A stretch of DNA of 59,191 bases. It comes from an uncultured Pseudomonadota bacterium (GTDB lineage Bacteria; Pseudomonadota; Alphaproteobacteria; RF32; CAG-239). Below the pieces are notes generated by a model that saw only the letters and a program-made list of their open reading frames with translations, ran no database searches and had not been told where the DNA came from. The stretch spans positions 1 through 59,191 of the forward strand of contig CASFJS010000017.1 of the NCBI GenBank assembly GCA_949295085.1, read 5' to 3'. The position numbers were made by a program, and so were the translations under genes. Position 1 is the first letter of the stretch. Every line of letters starts with the position of its first letter. Shown in pieces: positions 16,919 to 25,074 of this stretch.

Positions 16919-16948
16919 TTCATAGAATAAAATTTGAACCAAAGTCAA
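16919..16948 (-). promoter_or_regulatory. Possible promoter of the 16248-16865 gene
   Basis: On the minus strand TTGACT (16943-16948) and TATGAA (16919-16924) with an 18-bp spacer, about 55 bp before the start codon. Confidence 0.4.
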
Positions 16949-17029
16949 TACGGCCGCCGACTTATCAACAACTTTATTTTGTCTTATACGGAAAATTAAA
17001 TCTATGGTTGTTTTTTTTGATTAGATCCT

Positions 17030-17355
17030 TCGGCGCTGAAGCGCCTCGAGGATGACTGTAAAAGAAAGGAGCGCCTCGAGGATGACTGTAAAAGAAACAC
17101 TCCTCAGAATGACATTAACATTTAGACTGTCATTCCTCCGAACAAAAATACACCTAACAATGTCATCGCCTGAGCTTGCCTGAAAAGGCAAGCGAGGTCA
17201 GCGATCTTCCGATTTTTAAAACCATGTCACCCCACCTCAAGAGGCATTTCTCTTGAGGCTAAGGGATCTTCCGCTTATATTAAAAACAGTTGAATATGCC
17301 TGAGCCTCACTTCGTTCAGCGGCATGACAGTTTTTATTGCTTGGCCAAAGGCGGG
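17030..17355. repeat. Second dispersed palindromic repeat block
   Basis: Intergenic, no gene. It contains two tandem copies of GCGCCTCGAGGATGACTGTA-type sequence (17039-17094, period about 32 bp), a TCGCCTGAGC...GCGAGGTCAGCGATC unit whose centre is the hairpin GCTTGCCT/AGGCAAGC, and the hairpin CCTCAAGAG/CTCTTGAGG (17235-17243/17250-17258) flanked by CCATGTCACCCC and CTAAGGG. The latter is the inverted equivalent of the hairpin at 271-294. The last 32 bp (17324-17355, starting ATGACAGTTTTTATTGC) recur exactly at 59072-59103. Confidence 0.75.
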
Positions 17356-17368
17356 CTGGCTTAGCATT

Positions 17369-17402
17369 AAAAAAGCGGGCTTGTTGTAAACCCGCTTTTT
17401 TT
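17369..17402 (-). terminator. Terminator of the ffh-rplS operon
   Basis: AAAAAAGCGGG/CCCGCTTTTTT stem with an 11-nt loop, functional on the minus strand right after the rplS stop (17419). Its symmetrical A/T flanks make it potentially bidirectional. Confidence 0.9.
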
Positions 17403-17418
17403 ATCTTTGGCAAAAAGA

Positions 17419-17820
17419 TTATTCGCTTTTGCTTTCTTCTTCGTCTTTGGCTTTGGCCGTTGCCGTCAAATCGTCGGCAATACGCGCCGAACGGCCGCGC
17501 AAAGCACGCAGGAAATATAACTTGGCACGACGCACCTTACCGATACGCGAAACCTCAATCTTGGCAACATTCGGCGAATACAGCGGGAAGACCCTCTCTA
17601 CACCCTCGCCGAAAGAAATTTTGCGAACAGTGAAAGACGAGTTCAAACCATCGTTTTTGCGCGCGATGCAAACGCCTTCATAAACCTGAATACGTTCTCT
17701 GTCGCCTTCCTTAACCTTGGTATGAACTCTCAGAGTATCGCCTGGTTTAAAGTCGGGAAGATTTTTACCTTCGAGCAACTTTGCCATCTGCTCTTTTTCA
17801 ATATTTTCAATAATGTTCAT
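17419..17820 (-). CDS. rplS: 50S ribosomal protein L19
   Basis: 133 residues. The core [22 protein letters not shown] and [20 protein letters not shown] segments (each quoted in part) are diagnostic for L19, which sits at the 30S-50S interface. An alphaproteobacterial C-terminal tail rich in Ala/Lys/Glu follows (about residue 112 on). It is the last gene of the operon ffh-rpsP-rimM-trmD-rplS. Confidence 0.97.
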   Translation of the reverse strand: MNIIENIEKEQMAKLLEGKNLPDFKPGDTLRVHTKVKEGDRERIQVYEGVCIARKNDGLNSSFTVRKISFGEGVERVFPLYSPNVAKIEVSRIGKVRRAKLYFLRALRGRSARIADDLTATAKAKDEEESKSE

Positions 17821-17860
17821 TGTTTTACCCTTTTTTATTACGGTTGGTTAGCTTTTACAC

Positions 17861-18550
17861 CTAAATCTTTTTAGATGCAAGATATTTTTTCCACAGGTCC
17901 GGCCTGCGTTGTTCGGTTACAATTTCCGATTGGAGATGACGCCAGTCGGCTATCTTTTGATGATGTCCCGAGAGCAAAACATCCGGTACGCGCCGTCCCT
18001 GCCATTCGGCCGGTTTGGTGTACTGCGGATATTCCAGCAGACCATCCTCAAAGCTTTCGGAAACAAAAGATTCATCGTTTCCCAAAACCCCGGGTAGCAA
18101 GCGGATTATGGCATCAAGCATAATCATGGCTGCTTGTTCGCCACCGGTCAGGACATAGTCGCCGATTGATATATCCTCGGCGCCGAAAACCTCCAGAACC
18201 CGCTCGTCTATTCCCTCAAAGCGGGAACAGATAATCGTCAGCTCTTGTTCGGCCGCCAGTTCGTGAACCTTGGCCTGAGTTAAAGGCGCACCGCGCGGCG
18301 ACATATTCAACAACCTGCCGCCGTGATAACAGTCTTGAAGCGCCGCCCCAAGGACATCCGGCCGCATTATCATGCCGGCGCCGCCGCCCGCGGGGGTATC
18401 ATCTACCGAACCATGCTTGTCAAAAGCATAATCGCGGATATTGACTGCCTCATAAGACCATTTGCCTTCATCTAAAGCTTTGCCGGTCAGCGACGTTCCC
18501 AAAAATCCGGGGAAAAGCTCGGGAAATATGGTTAAGATTTTAACCTTCAT
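17861..18550 (-). CDS. trmD: tRNA (guanine37-N1)-methyltransferase
   Basis: About 229 residues. It makes m1G37 in tRNAs, preventing frameshifting. SPOUT/TrmD motifs: KILTIFPELFPGFLGTSL, DDTPAGGGAGMIMRPDV, CSRFEGIDERV, SIGDYVLTGGE and the trefoil-knot region with RLLPGVLGN. I chose the ATG at 18550, which overlaps the rimM stop by 11 bp and matches the family start; the frame extends to 18577 inside rimM. Confidence 0.97.
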   Translation of the reverse strand: MKVKILTIFPELFPGFLGTSLTGKALDEGKWSYEAVNIRDYAFDKHGSVDDTPAGGGAGMIMRPDVLGAALQDCYHGGRLLNMSPRGAPLTQAKVHELAAEQELTIICSRFEGIDERVLEVFGAEDISIGDYVLTGGEQAAMIMLDAIIRLLPGVLGNDESFVSESFEDGLLEYPQYTKPAEWQGRRVPDVLLSGHHQKIADWRHLQSEIVTEQRRPDLWKKYLASKKI

Positions 18551-19070
18551 TCTCCGCACCCTCGCCATCTGCGGCAAACTGCATCATCTCAACAATAATA
18601 AACTGTTCTTTGATATTTATGACCGGAACATAAGTTTTGGTAAACGGCAACATTTCCAACGCACCCTGCGGTGTTTTGATTTCAATCAAATCGCCGGCGC
18701 CGAAATTATACAGCGCGTTAACTTTGCCAACCACAGTGCCGCTTTTGTCTCTGGCTTCCAAACCAATCAAATCGGTATGATAAAATTCTTCTTCCGCCAG
18801 GGACGGCAATTTGTCACGGCTGACATAAAGCCCTGTTCCGACAAGGGGTTCGGCGGTGTTGCGGTCATCAACGCCCTCAATCTTTACCCTGAGGAGTTCT
18901 TTGGAACGGCCGACAATTTTGAGACGGAATGTCTTGTCGCCCCGCTCGTTGCTCAAAGCACCATAGCGGGTCAGGTTTTTCTCGTTGTCGGAAAAACTTT
19001 TGACCTTAACTTCACCCCTGATGCCGTGAACGCCGACAATCGCGCCCAAACAAACCCTATCTTCTGTCAT
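18540..19070 (-). CDS. rimM: 16S rRNA processing / ribosome maturation factor RimM
   Basis: 176 residues. The N-terminal RimM barrel begins CLGAIVGVHGIRGEVKVKSF. A PRC-barrel follows (EEFYHTDLIGLEARDKSG, VLPFTKTYVPVI-like segment). It assists 30S head assembly and binds S19. It sits between rpsP and trmD as in most proteobacteria. The C-terminal tail is acidic. Confidence 0.96.
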   Translation of the reverse strand: MTEDRVCLGAIVGVHGIRGEVKVKSFSDNEKNLTRYGALSNERGDKTFRLKIVGRSKELLRVKIEGVDDRNTAEPLVGTGLYVSRDKLPSLAEEEFYHTDLIGLEARDKSGTVVGKVNALYNFGAGDLIEIKTPQGALEMLPFTKTYVPVINIKEQFIIVEMMQFAADGEGAENEG

Positions 19071-19101
19071 AACTATCTAAAACCCTTGAGCAACTAATAG
19101 G

Positions 19102-19539
19102 TTATTCGGCAGAAGCCTCTTCGGCCGGAGCAGCTTCTTCGGCCGGAGCTTCGGCAGCGGCTTTGGCTTCAGCCTCCGCGGCAGCAGCCTCAGCAGCGGC
19201 TTTGGCTTTTTCTTCTTTTTCCTTAATGCGCTCCAAAGTCTTGGCCTTCGGGGCAGACTTCTTCGGCTGATCGCGCAAAGCCGGCGCAGCGACCAAACCT
19301 AAACCGGAAAGCATTTTGGCCATTCTTTCGGTCGGCTGAGCACCTTGTGATAACCAGTATTTTACTCTTTCTTCATTGATAACAAATCTGTCGGCGTGGT
19401 CTTTCGGCAGCATCGGGTTGTATGAACCCAATCTTTCAATAAATCTGCCGTCACGCGGTGCGCGCTGATCAGCGGCAACAACCTTGTAAAACGGACGTTT
19501 TTTAGAACCACCACGGGACAGTCTGATACGTACTGACAT
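19102..19539 (-). CDS. rpsP: 30S ribosomal protein S16 with Ala/Glu-rich tail
   Basis: 145 residues. The first 85 are canonical S16 ([30 protein letters not shown]). The rest is a low-complexity Ala/Glu/Lys extension (residues about 100-145), longer than the core alone needs but a common feature of alphaproteobacterial S16. Second gene of the ffh operon. Confidence 0.96.
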   Translation of the reverse strand: MSVRIRLSRGGSKKRPFYKVVAADQRAPRDGRFIERLGSYNPMLPKDHADRFVINEERVKYWLSQGAQPTERMAKMLSGLGLVAAPALRDQPKKSAPKAKTLERIKEKEEKAKAAAEAAAAEAEAKAAAEAPAEEAAPAEEASAE

Positions 19540-19581
19540 TTATTTTCCTTTCTTTAATCATTTAACATTCGGCAAACACCT

Positions 19582-20973
19582 CTAAAAAGGCCTCTTGCCA
19601 CCCATGCCCCCGAACGGCAACCCGCCGAACGGAGATTTTTTTAATAACGGCGAACCAAGCAGTTTTGACATACCGCCCAGTTTGCCCATTTGCTTCATCA
19701 TCGCGGACATCTGCTCATAAGATTTGAGCAGTTTGTTCACTTCATGAACTTCCACCCCGGCTCCGGCAGCAATTCTTTTCTTGCGCGAAGCCTTGATGAT
19801 ATCGGGGCTGCGTCTTTCTTTTAAGGTCATTGATAAAATAATGGCCTCTTGTTTTTTAATCAGCTTATCGCCGCCGGCAGCCTCAATCTGCGACGAAAAC
19901 TTTGACAGCCCCGGCAACATTCCCATAATGCCGCCTAAAGAGCCAATCTTTTGAATCTGTTTAAGCTGGGATAACATATCCTCCAGATTAAACGATCCTT
20001 TCATCATCTTGTGCGCCAGCTTTTCGGCGTCTTCTTTATTGACGTTGTCCATAGCGCGCTCAACCAGCGAAACAACATCGCCCTGCCCTAAAATACGTCC
20101 GGCCAGACGATCGGCATGAAATTCTTCTATTTCATCAAGCTTTTCGCCGGTGCCCAAAAATTTTATCGGCACGCCGGCAGTCATTTTCATTGACAAAGCC
20201 GCACCGGCACGCGAGGAACCGTCAATTCGGGTCAGGATTAAACCGGTTACACCAACCTGTTCGTTAAATTCTTTGGCCACGGTGCAGGCGTCCTGACCAA
20301 TCATTGCATCAGCAACCAGTAAGACTTCCGTCGGCCCTGCAATCTGTTTGACCTCTTTAACTTCATCCATCAACTCGCGGTCAATATGCAGCCGGCCGGC
20401 TGAGTCCAAAACAACGACATCAAAGCCGCCTTTTTTGGCAAATTCCAACGCACGTTTGGTTGTCGCGGCCGGTTTTTCGCCCTTGACAACCGGCAGAGCC
20501 GTGCCGTTGATTTGTGCCGCCAGCTGCGCCAATTGTTCCTGCGCCGCCGGACGATAAATATCCAATGATACCAGCAAAACCTTCTTTTTCTGTTTGGTTG
20601 CCAGACGCTTGGCCAGTTTGGCCGCGGTTGTGGTCTTACCGGAACCTTGGAGACCAACCATCAGCAAACAAACCGGCGCCGGCGCGTTCAAGTTAAGCCC
20701 GGCATTGCCGGAATCTAACAGTTGCAAAAGTTCGTCATGGACGATCTTGACAACCATTTGCCCCGGTTGAATCGAGCGGATGACCTTTTCGCCCAAAGCC
20801 TGTTCTTTGACATGAGATATAAACTCTTTAACCACCGGCAGCGAAACATCCGCCTCCAGCAGCGCAACGCGAATCTCGCGCATGGCGGTATTGATGTCGT
20901 CTTCCGACAGAACGCCGCGCGAGGTTATTTTGTTAAACACGCCGCTCAGTTTATTACTCAGAGCTTCAAACAT
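19582..20973 (-). CDS. ffh: Signal recognition particle protein Ffh (SRP54)
   Basis: 463 residues. N domain, then the G domain with the P-loop GLQGSGKTTTAAKLAKRL, DIYRPAAQEQL, DSAGRL, TRIDG and GTGEKLDE. The Met-rich M domain (about 300-440) binds 4.5S RNA and signal peptides, with a Gly/Phe-rich end. It targets inner-membrane proteins co-translationally. GAGGA precedes the ATG, and the leader contains two hairpins. Confidence 0.98.
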   Translation of the reverse strand: MFEALSNKLSGVFNKITSRGVLSEDDINTAMREIRVALLEADVSLPVVKEFISHVKEQALGEKVIRSIQPGQMVVKIVHDELLQLLDSGNAGLNLNAPAPVCLLMVGLQGSGKTTTAAKLAKRLATKQKKKVLLVSLDIYRPAAQEQLAQLAAQINGTALPVVKGEKPAATTKRALEFAKKGGFDVVVLDSAGRLHIDRELMDEVKEVKQIAGPTEVLLVADAMIGQDACTVAKEFNEQVGVTGLILTRIDGSSRAGAALSMKMTAGVPIKFLGTGEKLDEIEEFHADRLAGRILGQGDVVSLVERAMDNVNKEDAEKLAHKMMKGSFNLEDMLSQLKQIQKIGSLGGIMGMLPGLSKFSSQIEAAGGDKLIKKQEAIILSMTLKERRSPDIIKASRKKRIAAGAGVEVHEVNKLLKSYEQMSAMMKQMGKLGGMSKLLGSPLLKKSPFGGLPFGGMGGKRPF

Positions 20974-21009
20974 TTTGTCCTCAAAAAGCTGTTCCTACAT
21001 ACTATTGCA

Positions 21010-21054
21010 CGCCAGTGTGCGAACCCTCGCTGACTGGCGGCACTCCGCAGAGTG
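21010..21054 (-). promoter_or_regulatory. Structured 5' leader of ffh
   Basis: In the ffh leader the sense strand forms CACTC/GAGTG (21041-21045/21050-21054) and then CGCCAGT/ACTGGCG (21010-21016/21033-21039), 37-80 nt before the start codon. Neither is followed by a T run, so they are not terminators. A stability or regulatory role is possible. Confidence 0.4.
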
Positions 21055-21238
21055 TGTAAATTTTCAAACCTCATAATTAGAAAATTTATTGGGTTTATAA
21101 AGATTTTTTAATTAAAAGTCAAGCTTAAAAATGTTTTTACGGATGATTACATCTGCAGTTGTTTATGATTAGAAACGGAAAATTAAGGATTGTGCGGCTA
21201 AAATGGTAAGGTTGAGATAACAGAAAACGGAGTGTTTT

Positions 21239-21772
21239 ATGAAAATTGTTGACGCCCAAACGACCTCCTGCCTCAAAGATATTGAGAAGCTTTATACGGA
21301 GGCTTTTCCGGCCGAACAACGAGCGCCGTTCGAGATGTTTTTGAGCAAACGTGCGGACGGGGTGGAAATTTTGGCTCTGGAGGATGACGGCGGCGTTTTT
21401 TGCGGTATGGCGATTGTCTTTACCACGGCGACAACCGCATTACTGGCTTATTTTGCCATCGTACCGGAAAAGCGCGGCGGCGGTATCGGTTCACAGGCGC
21501 TTAAGCTATTAGAACAGCGTTGGCAAGATAAAAACTTTTGTCTGGAAATCGAAAGCACCAAAGTCAATGCCGATAATGCCGAGCAACGACGCTGCCGCAA
21601 GGCTTTTTATCTGCGCAACGATATGATTGAAGTTGATTTCGGTGTCAGGTTGTTCGGGGTTGAGATGGAAATTTTGAGCAACCATGCGGGATTAACCTAT
21701 GATGATTATCTGGCGCCATACTGCCGTGTTTTCGGCAAAGAATGCGGACGGAATATTGCTAAAATTTGTTAA
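21239..21772 (+). CDS. GNAT-family N-acetyltransferase
   Basis: 177 residues. The acetyl-CoA-binding core is FAIVPEKRGGGIGSQALKLLEQ (the R/Q-x-x-G-x-G/A loop; quoted as GGGIGSQAL), after the typical beta4 strand ALLAYFAIV. The C-terminus carries AFYLRNDMIEVDFGVRLFG, typical of small-molecule or peptide acetyltransferases in this superfamily. The substrate cannot be told. ACGGAG precedes the ATG. It is a single gene upstream of tRNA-Glu. Confidence 0.85.
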   Translation: MKIVDAQTTSCLKDIEKLYTEAFPAEQRAPFEMFLSKRADGVEILALEDDGGVFCGMAIVFTTATTALLAYFAIVPEKRGGGIGSQALKLLEQRWQDKNFCLEIESTKVNADNAEQRRCRKAFYLRNDMIEVDFGVRLFGVEMEILSNHAGLTYDDYLAPYCRVFGKECGRNIAKIC

Positions 21773-21853
21773 TCGCGGCAAAAATTCGCGGTCAGGTAAA
21801 AAAATATCTTGCAAGTTAGAAAAAATTAGATTATTAAAGGAGTGATTTTTGAC

Positions 21854-21929
21854 GGTCCCATCGTCTAGCGGTCTAGGACATCGCCCTCTCACGGCGGTAA
21901 CGCGAGTTCGAGTCTCGCTGGGATCACCA
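21854..21929 (+). tRNA. tRNA-Glu (anticodon CTC)
   Basis: Cloverleaf: acceptor GGTCCCA/TGGGATC (one G-T pair), D-arm TCGTCTAGCGGTCTAGGACA, anticodon stem GCC/GGC extended to TCGCC/GGCGG with loop CTCTCAC (anticodon CTC), T-arm CGAG-TTCGAGT-CTCG, discriminator A and encoded CCA (21927-21929). Confidence 0.97.
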
Positions 21930-21936
21930 ATGCAAG

Positions 21937-21967
21937 CGGCAGGTATGGAAACTGCCGTTTTTCTTTT
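21937..21967 (+). terminator. Terminator of tRNA-Glu
   Basis: CGGCAG/CTGCCG hairpin (21937-21942/21952-21957) followed by TTTTTCTTTT. Confidence 0.85.
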
Positions 21968-22349
21968 ATAAATCAATAACTTAACCGAGTTCGGATGTTT
22001 GTTTTTTGAAAATTGCGTTTTGGGAGAATTTTCCGAACTCGTTTAGAGATAATCCTTTATTTTTCAATAAGTTAAGAGAGTTTGAGTCTCGTTAGTGTAG
22101 CGCGCAAAATGGTTCTGCAAATGTTGCAAAATGGTTTTGCATCGGTTTAAAAGTCTAGGTTTTGTTTAAGTTTTAAAAGGTGGGGTTTGTCGAAAAGCCT
22201 TTAAATCCGCCGTTTTCATAGCTGCGTTTTAAGCTGGTTTAAATGGTTTTAACCTCTTCTTAAATTTAAAATAAAGGGGCATTTAACGCCCCTTTATGCA
22301 TGCTTTATACATATCATAAAGTGTCAAAATTGACGTTACTGATAAGTAG
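21968..22349. other. Gene-poor stretch downstream of tRNA-Glu
   Basis: No intact gene. It holds an inverted repeat CGAGTTCGGA (near 21986) / TCCGAACTCG (near 22032); a degenerate copy of the tRNA T-arm end (GAGAGTTTGAGTCTCGTTAG, 22076-22096); two direct repeats GCAAAATGGTTYTGCA (22104-22119 and 22126-22141); and a hairpin AAAGGGGC/GCCCCTTT (22273-22280/22288-22295). The mixture looks like the remains of an inserted element next to a tRNA, without proof. Confidence 0.45.
22273..22295. terminator. Isolated hairpin, terminator-like
   Basis: Eight-bp stem AAAGGGGC/GCCCCTTT with loop ATTTAAC. It lies downstream of no intact gene, so it may have closed a gene now lost. Confidence 0.5.
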
Positions 22350-22598
22350 CTCATTGGCTTTTTTGCCGGAAAAGACGGTATTGCTTTGGGGCTGACGGGA
22401 TTAGCTCTCGGAGTTGGAAAGGAAGTTACGGATCTAACGCGAAAATATTTTAACGAAGAACAGAAGAAAGCTTATGGAGGTTGGTCTGGTATTTGGTCCG
22501 ATAGCCTAAAAGATATGAATAACAACATAAAAGGTTTTGCTCATGGCTTTGTTGACAACCAGCCTTGTTATCCATTGTTGAAAAAGCCATTGCCATAG
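22350..22598 (+). pseudogene. Gene remnant, small hydrophobic protein fragment
   Basis: The frame is open from after a TAG (22347-22349) to 22598 and reads LIGFFAGKDGIALGLTGLAL then GVGKEVTDL, a Gly-rich hydrophobic segment followed by polar sequence ending SLKDMNNNIKGFAHGFVD. The pattern recalls the 'HFIaG...GvgKEv.D' core of YfiM/DUF2279-like small envelope proteins. A start codon with a ribosome-binding site is lacking (only a TTG at 22386) and the beginning appears cut off by the TAG. I regard it as a decayed fragment; a short expressed peptide is possible. Confidence 0.4.
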
Positions 22599-22754
22599 TG
22601 CTTTACAAAATATATAAAACTGTATACATGTAGTATATATTTGTATTCTAGTAGGGAAGCCATGAAAACAAGTTACTGATTATCAATTTTTATTGATATA
22701 CTTTACAAGATGAGCTACTATCCGAATAATATAAATATGAACCAAGGGGAAAGA

Positions 22755-23378
22755 ATGCAAAAATCTTCCGAAAAATGGCTGACTTGGGCCAAAGAAATTC
22801 AATCAATTGCTCAAAACGGACTAACATATACCAAAGACGTTTTTGATAAAGAACGTTTTGAAAAATTAAGAGAAATATCCGCAGAAATTATGAGTTGTTA
22901 CAGTGAACTCCCCATTAAAACAGTCAAAAATCTATTTTGTAGCGAAGAAGGTTTTCAGACTCCAAAACTTGATACAAGAGCCGTTATTTTTGAAGATAAT
23001 AAAATTTTGCTTGTAAAGGAAAATGATGGACGTTGGTCTTTGCCCGGCGGATGGGTGGATTTTGACCAGACAATCAAGACCAATACGGAAAAAGAAGTCA
23101 AAGAAGAAGCCGGTCTGGATGTCAAAGCTGTCAAAATTTTGGCTGTTCACGACAGAAACAAACATAATAAACCGCCTTATGCTTATAATGTCTGCAAATT
23201 TTTTATTCTGTGCGAAGTAAAAGGCGGCTGTTTTCAAAAAAATACGGAAACCGTCGGGAGCCGATTTTTTTCTCTTGACGAGCTTCCCTGCCTTGCCGAA
23301 GAAAAAAACACCAAAGAACAAATTGAAATGTGTTTTAAAGCCTGTCAGAATTCTCATTGGGTGACTGAATTTGATTGA
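22755..23378 (+). CDS. Nudix hydrolase (NUDIX_N plus YjhB-type Nudix domain)
   Basis: About 207 residues. The ATG at 22755 follows AAGGGGAAAGA; an earlier in-frame start (22710) has none. An N-terminal helical segment (SEKWLTWAKEIQSIAQNGLT) matches the accessory domain often found before this Nudix class. The Nudix fold starts near residue 65 (TRAVIFEDNKILLVKE) with the box GGWVDFDQTIKTN...EKEVKEEAGL, where the first box Glu is replaced by Gln and R of REUXEE by K. The enzymes cleave nucleoside diphosphates linked to another group, often ADP-ribose or NADH. The gene is clearly more AT-rich than its surroundings, suggesting recent gain. Confidence 0.88.
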   Translation: MQKSSEKWLTWAKEIQSIAQNGLTYTKDVFDKERFEKLREISAEIMSCYSELPIKTVKNLFCSEEGFQTPKLDTRAVIFEDNKILLVKENDGRWSLPGGWVDFDQTIKTNTEKEVKEEAGLDVKAVKILAVHDRNKHNKPPYAYNVCKFFILCEVKGGCFQKNTETVGSRFFSLDELPCLAEEKNTKEQIEMCFKACQNSHWVTEFD

Positions 23379-23689
23379 TTTTATCATAGATGAGCAAATA
23401 TTTTGTTTTTAAAAATTTTATTTATAGGTTTGATCATTATCGGTACGACAGGACTAAAACTTGTTCATTAAATAAAGAGTGATATTTCGTTCGGAAACCG
23501 TTATTTTTTTATGACATTCCAGTTGCGGCGGACAGAGGCTTGATATATCCGTCGGGAGGGGGGGGGTGCCGCCGGGTATACTTTGGGCGGCAATAATGTT
23601 GACAGTTACGGGGTTGACCACAGCAGCTTTACTTTCGCGTGACGAGGTTGCTTATCAAACAATCTGACTGCCGATTATCCCTGCGGATA
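23379..23689. other. Intergenic stretch with a worn gene fragment and a G9 run
   Basis: No intact gene. On the plus strand about 23516-23642 reads IPVAADRGLIYPSG, then loses frame at nine consecutive G (23558-23566), and continues in another frame as AAGYTLGGNNVDSYGVDHSS up to a TGA at 23640-23642. The two halves look like one protein fragment split at the homopolymer. Function not recognised. Confidence 0.35.
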
Positions 23690-24514
23690 TCAGACAAATG
23701 ATGATAGATGTTTGATAAAGCTGACAGGGTAGCCTTCGTCCGTACTTATCGGTTCATATTGTTGCAAAAATTTATTAAAACAATCTTCATCTATGAAAAG
23801 CTCTTCTGCATTGTCACGCGACCTTTTCAAAGTGCGTTTTTTGGCAATATCCATATCGCAAAGCACGGCACAAAACCGGATATTCGGCGTCAATTTCTTT
23901 GCCCATTGAAAATATTCCGTACGTTTTTCCCTGCTCCAAAAACCATAATCCAAAATAACATTTTGGCCTGATTTGACGGCCTTGGCGGCTTCCCGACGGA
24001 TAAAATTATCTACTTCCCGATAGCGGCGTTCAAAATTGTCCGGTGTGCGACCGTATTTTTGCAGCATGATTTCATCGTGGGTAAATCGAACCGCCGGAAG
24101 TTCTGATTCTAATTTTTTAGCCAGCGTCGTTTTGCCAAATCCCAGAAAGCCACACATCAGATAAATATCCGGCTGAGGATGAACAAGAAGATGTTGAAAC
24201 CATTTTTCCTGAAATTCGGTTTGTTTTTCAATTTCATCGTCTGATAAAGACAGGTGCTTAGGGGCAATCACAAGCTTGTCATCGTTATCATCCAAACGGT
24301 GTATAACGGCAATGCATTTTCCCTCAAACTCCGATACCGGATGGTTTATCCCTAAGATATAAGCATCCAGTTCTTCACCATCGTCAGAAACGGTATTGGG
24401 CACATATCCGTAATTAACCGGATAAACAAAACCGTGTTTGGGGTGGACAGATCCCAAAGGGCGGTCTGTTTTTATCTTAACGATTTTGCCGAGATATTGC
24501 TGCGGAACAAACAT
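23690..24514 (-). CDS. Fusion of inorganic pyrophosphatase-like domain and P-loop (AAA_33/zeta-like) kinase
   Basis: About 274 residues from the ATG at 24514 (GGAGAG upstream). Residues 1-100 match family I inorganic pyrophosphatase: KTDRPLGSVHPKHGFVYPVNYGYVPN, DGEELDAYILG (the catalytic Asp cluster) and LDDNDDKLVIAP (segments quoted in part). From about residue 118 comes a P-loop ATPase: MCGFLGFGKTTLAKKL (Walker A), FTHDEIML, and VILDYGFWSREKR, the layout of zeta-toxin/AAA_33 small-molecule kinases. It follows the NMN adenylyltransferase gene by 14 bp, and that enzyme releases PPi, which the first domain could hydrolyse. The kinase substrate is unknown; a nicotinamide riboside or other nucleoside kinase is a reasonable guess. 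Confidence 0.87.
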   Translation of the reverse strand: MFVPQQYLGKIVKIKTDRPLGSVHPKHGFVYPVNYGYVPNTVSDDGEELDAYILGINHPVSEFEGKCIAVIHRLDDNDDKLVIAPKHLSLSDDEIEKQTEFQEKWFQHLLVHPQPDIYLMCGFLGFGKTTLAKKLESELPAVRFTHDEIMLQKYGRTPDNFERRYREVDNFIRREAAKAVKSGQNVILDYGFWSREKRTEYFQWAKKLTPNIRFCAVLCDMDIAKKRTLKRSRDNAEELFIDEDCFNKFLQQYEPISTDEGYPVSFIKHLSSFV

Positions 24515-24528
24515 TTTTCTCTCCGTCT

Positions 24529-25074
24529 TTATTTTAGACAGCTTTTTTTGTGATTGAAATATTCCTCCACAATATGCCGGTTTTCTGAATGGATATAATT
24601 CTTCCAACGCTCGTCGCCAAATTTTATCATATCGCGAATCATTGAACCGCTGACAAACGGAAACGACGGATCGGTACGATCTACCAGTTCAATATGGTCA
24701 AAATATTCTTTAAACCAGTGGGCATCGTACAAACTGCCGGCGTAGTAGACATCCGGCCGCGGCAATGATGGAAAAGTTTCGCCGATAAAATCAAGAACAT
24801 ATTCGCCCCACTCTGCCGGATTATTGATATCAAAAAGGCCGATAATTCTTAATCGTTCGTATTCCGGTCTGGAGCGATAAATGTTTTGAATCATTTTTTT
24901 GCGCGTGGTGTAATTGAACGGATTGCGCGGTGTTCCCCGCTCCTGTATTGAGCCTAAAACAATGGTTACTCTTTCACAGTCCGTCAACATACGGTCAATC
25001 AGCTTGGCATGGCCAATATGAAAAGGCTGTGCCCGCATAACAGTTAAACCGTGTCGGTATTTAAAATCAGACAT
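24529..25074 (-). CDS. NadM-type nicotinamide-nucleotide adenylyltransferase
   Basis: 181 residues. A nucleotidyltransferase Rossmann fold with the HxGH motif in TVMRAQPFHIGHAKLIDRML (quoted in part as PFHIGHAKLI), then VTIVLGSIQERGTPRNPF, TTRKKMI, and the C-terminal substrate motif VSGSMIRDMIKFGDERWKNY, which corresponds to the SGTxIR signature. This is the pattern of archaeal-type NMN adenylyltransferases (NMN + ATP to NAD + PPi). Other cytidylyltransferase-like activities cannot be excluded. Its leader is long and structured (25075-25205) with a terminator hairpin overlapping the ribosome-binding site. The next gene adds pyrophosphatase and kinase domains. Confidence 0.85.
   Translation of the reverse strand: MSDFKYRHGLTVMRAQPFHIGHAKLIDRMLTDCERVTIVLGSIQERGTPRNPFNYTTRKKMIQNIYRSRPEYERLRIIGLFDINNPAEWGEYVLDFIGETFPSLPRPDVYYAGSLYDAHWFKEYFDHIELVDRTDPSFPFVSGSMIRDMIKFGDERWKNYIHSENRHIVEEYFNHKKSCLK

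Noticed and set aside
21692-21976. Minus-strand 94-codon frame
   Set aside because: Antisense of tRNA-Glu and of the GNAT gene end; no start signals.
22104-22141. Direct repeats GCAAAATGGTTYTGCA as iterons or an origin
   Set aside because: Only two copies, no DnaA boxes or replication gene nearby.
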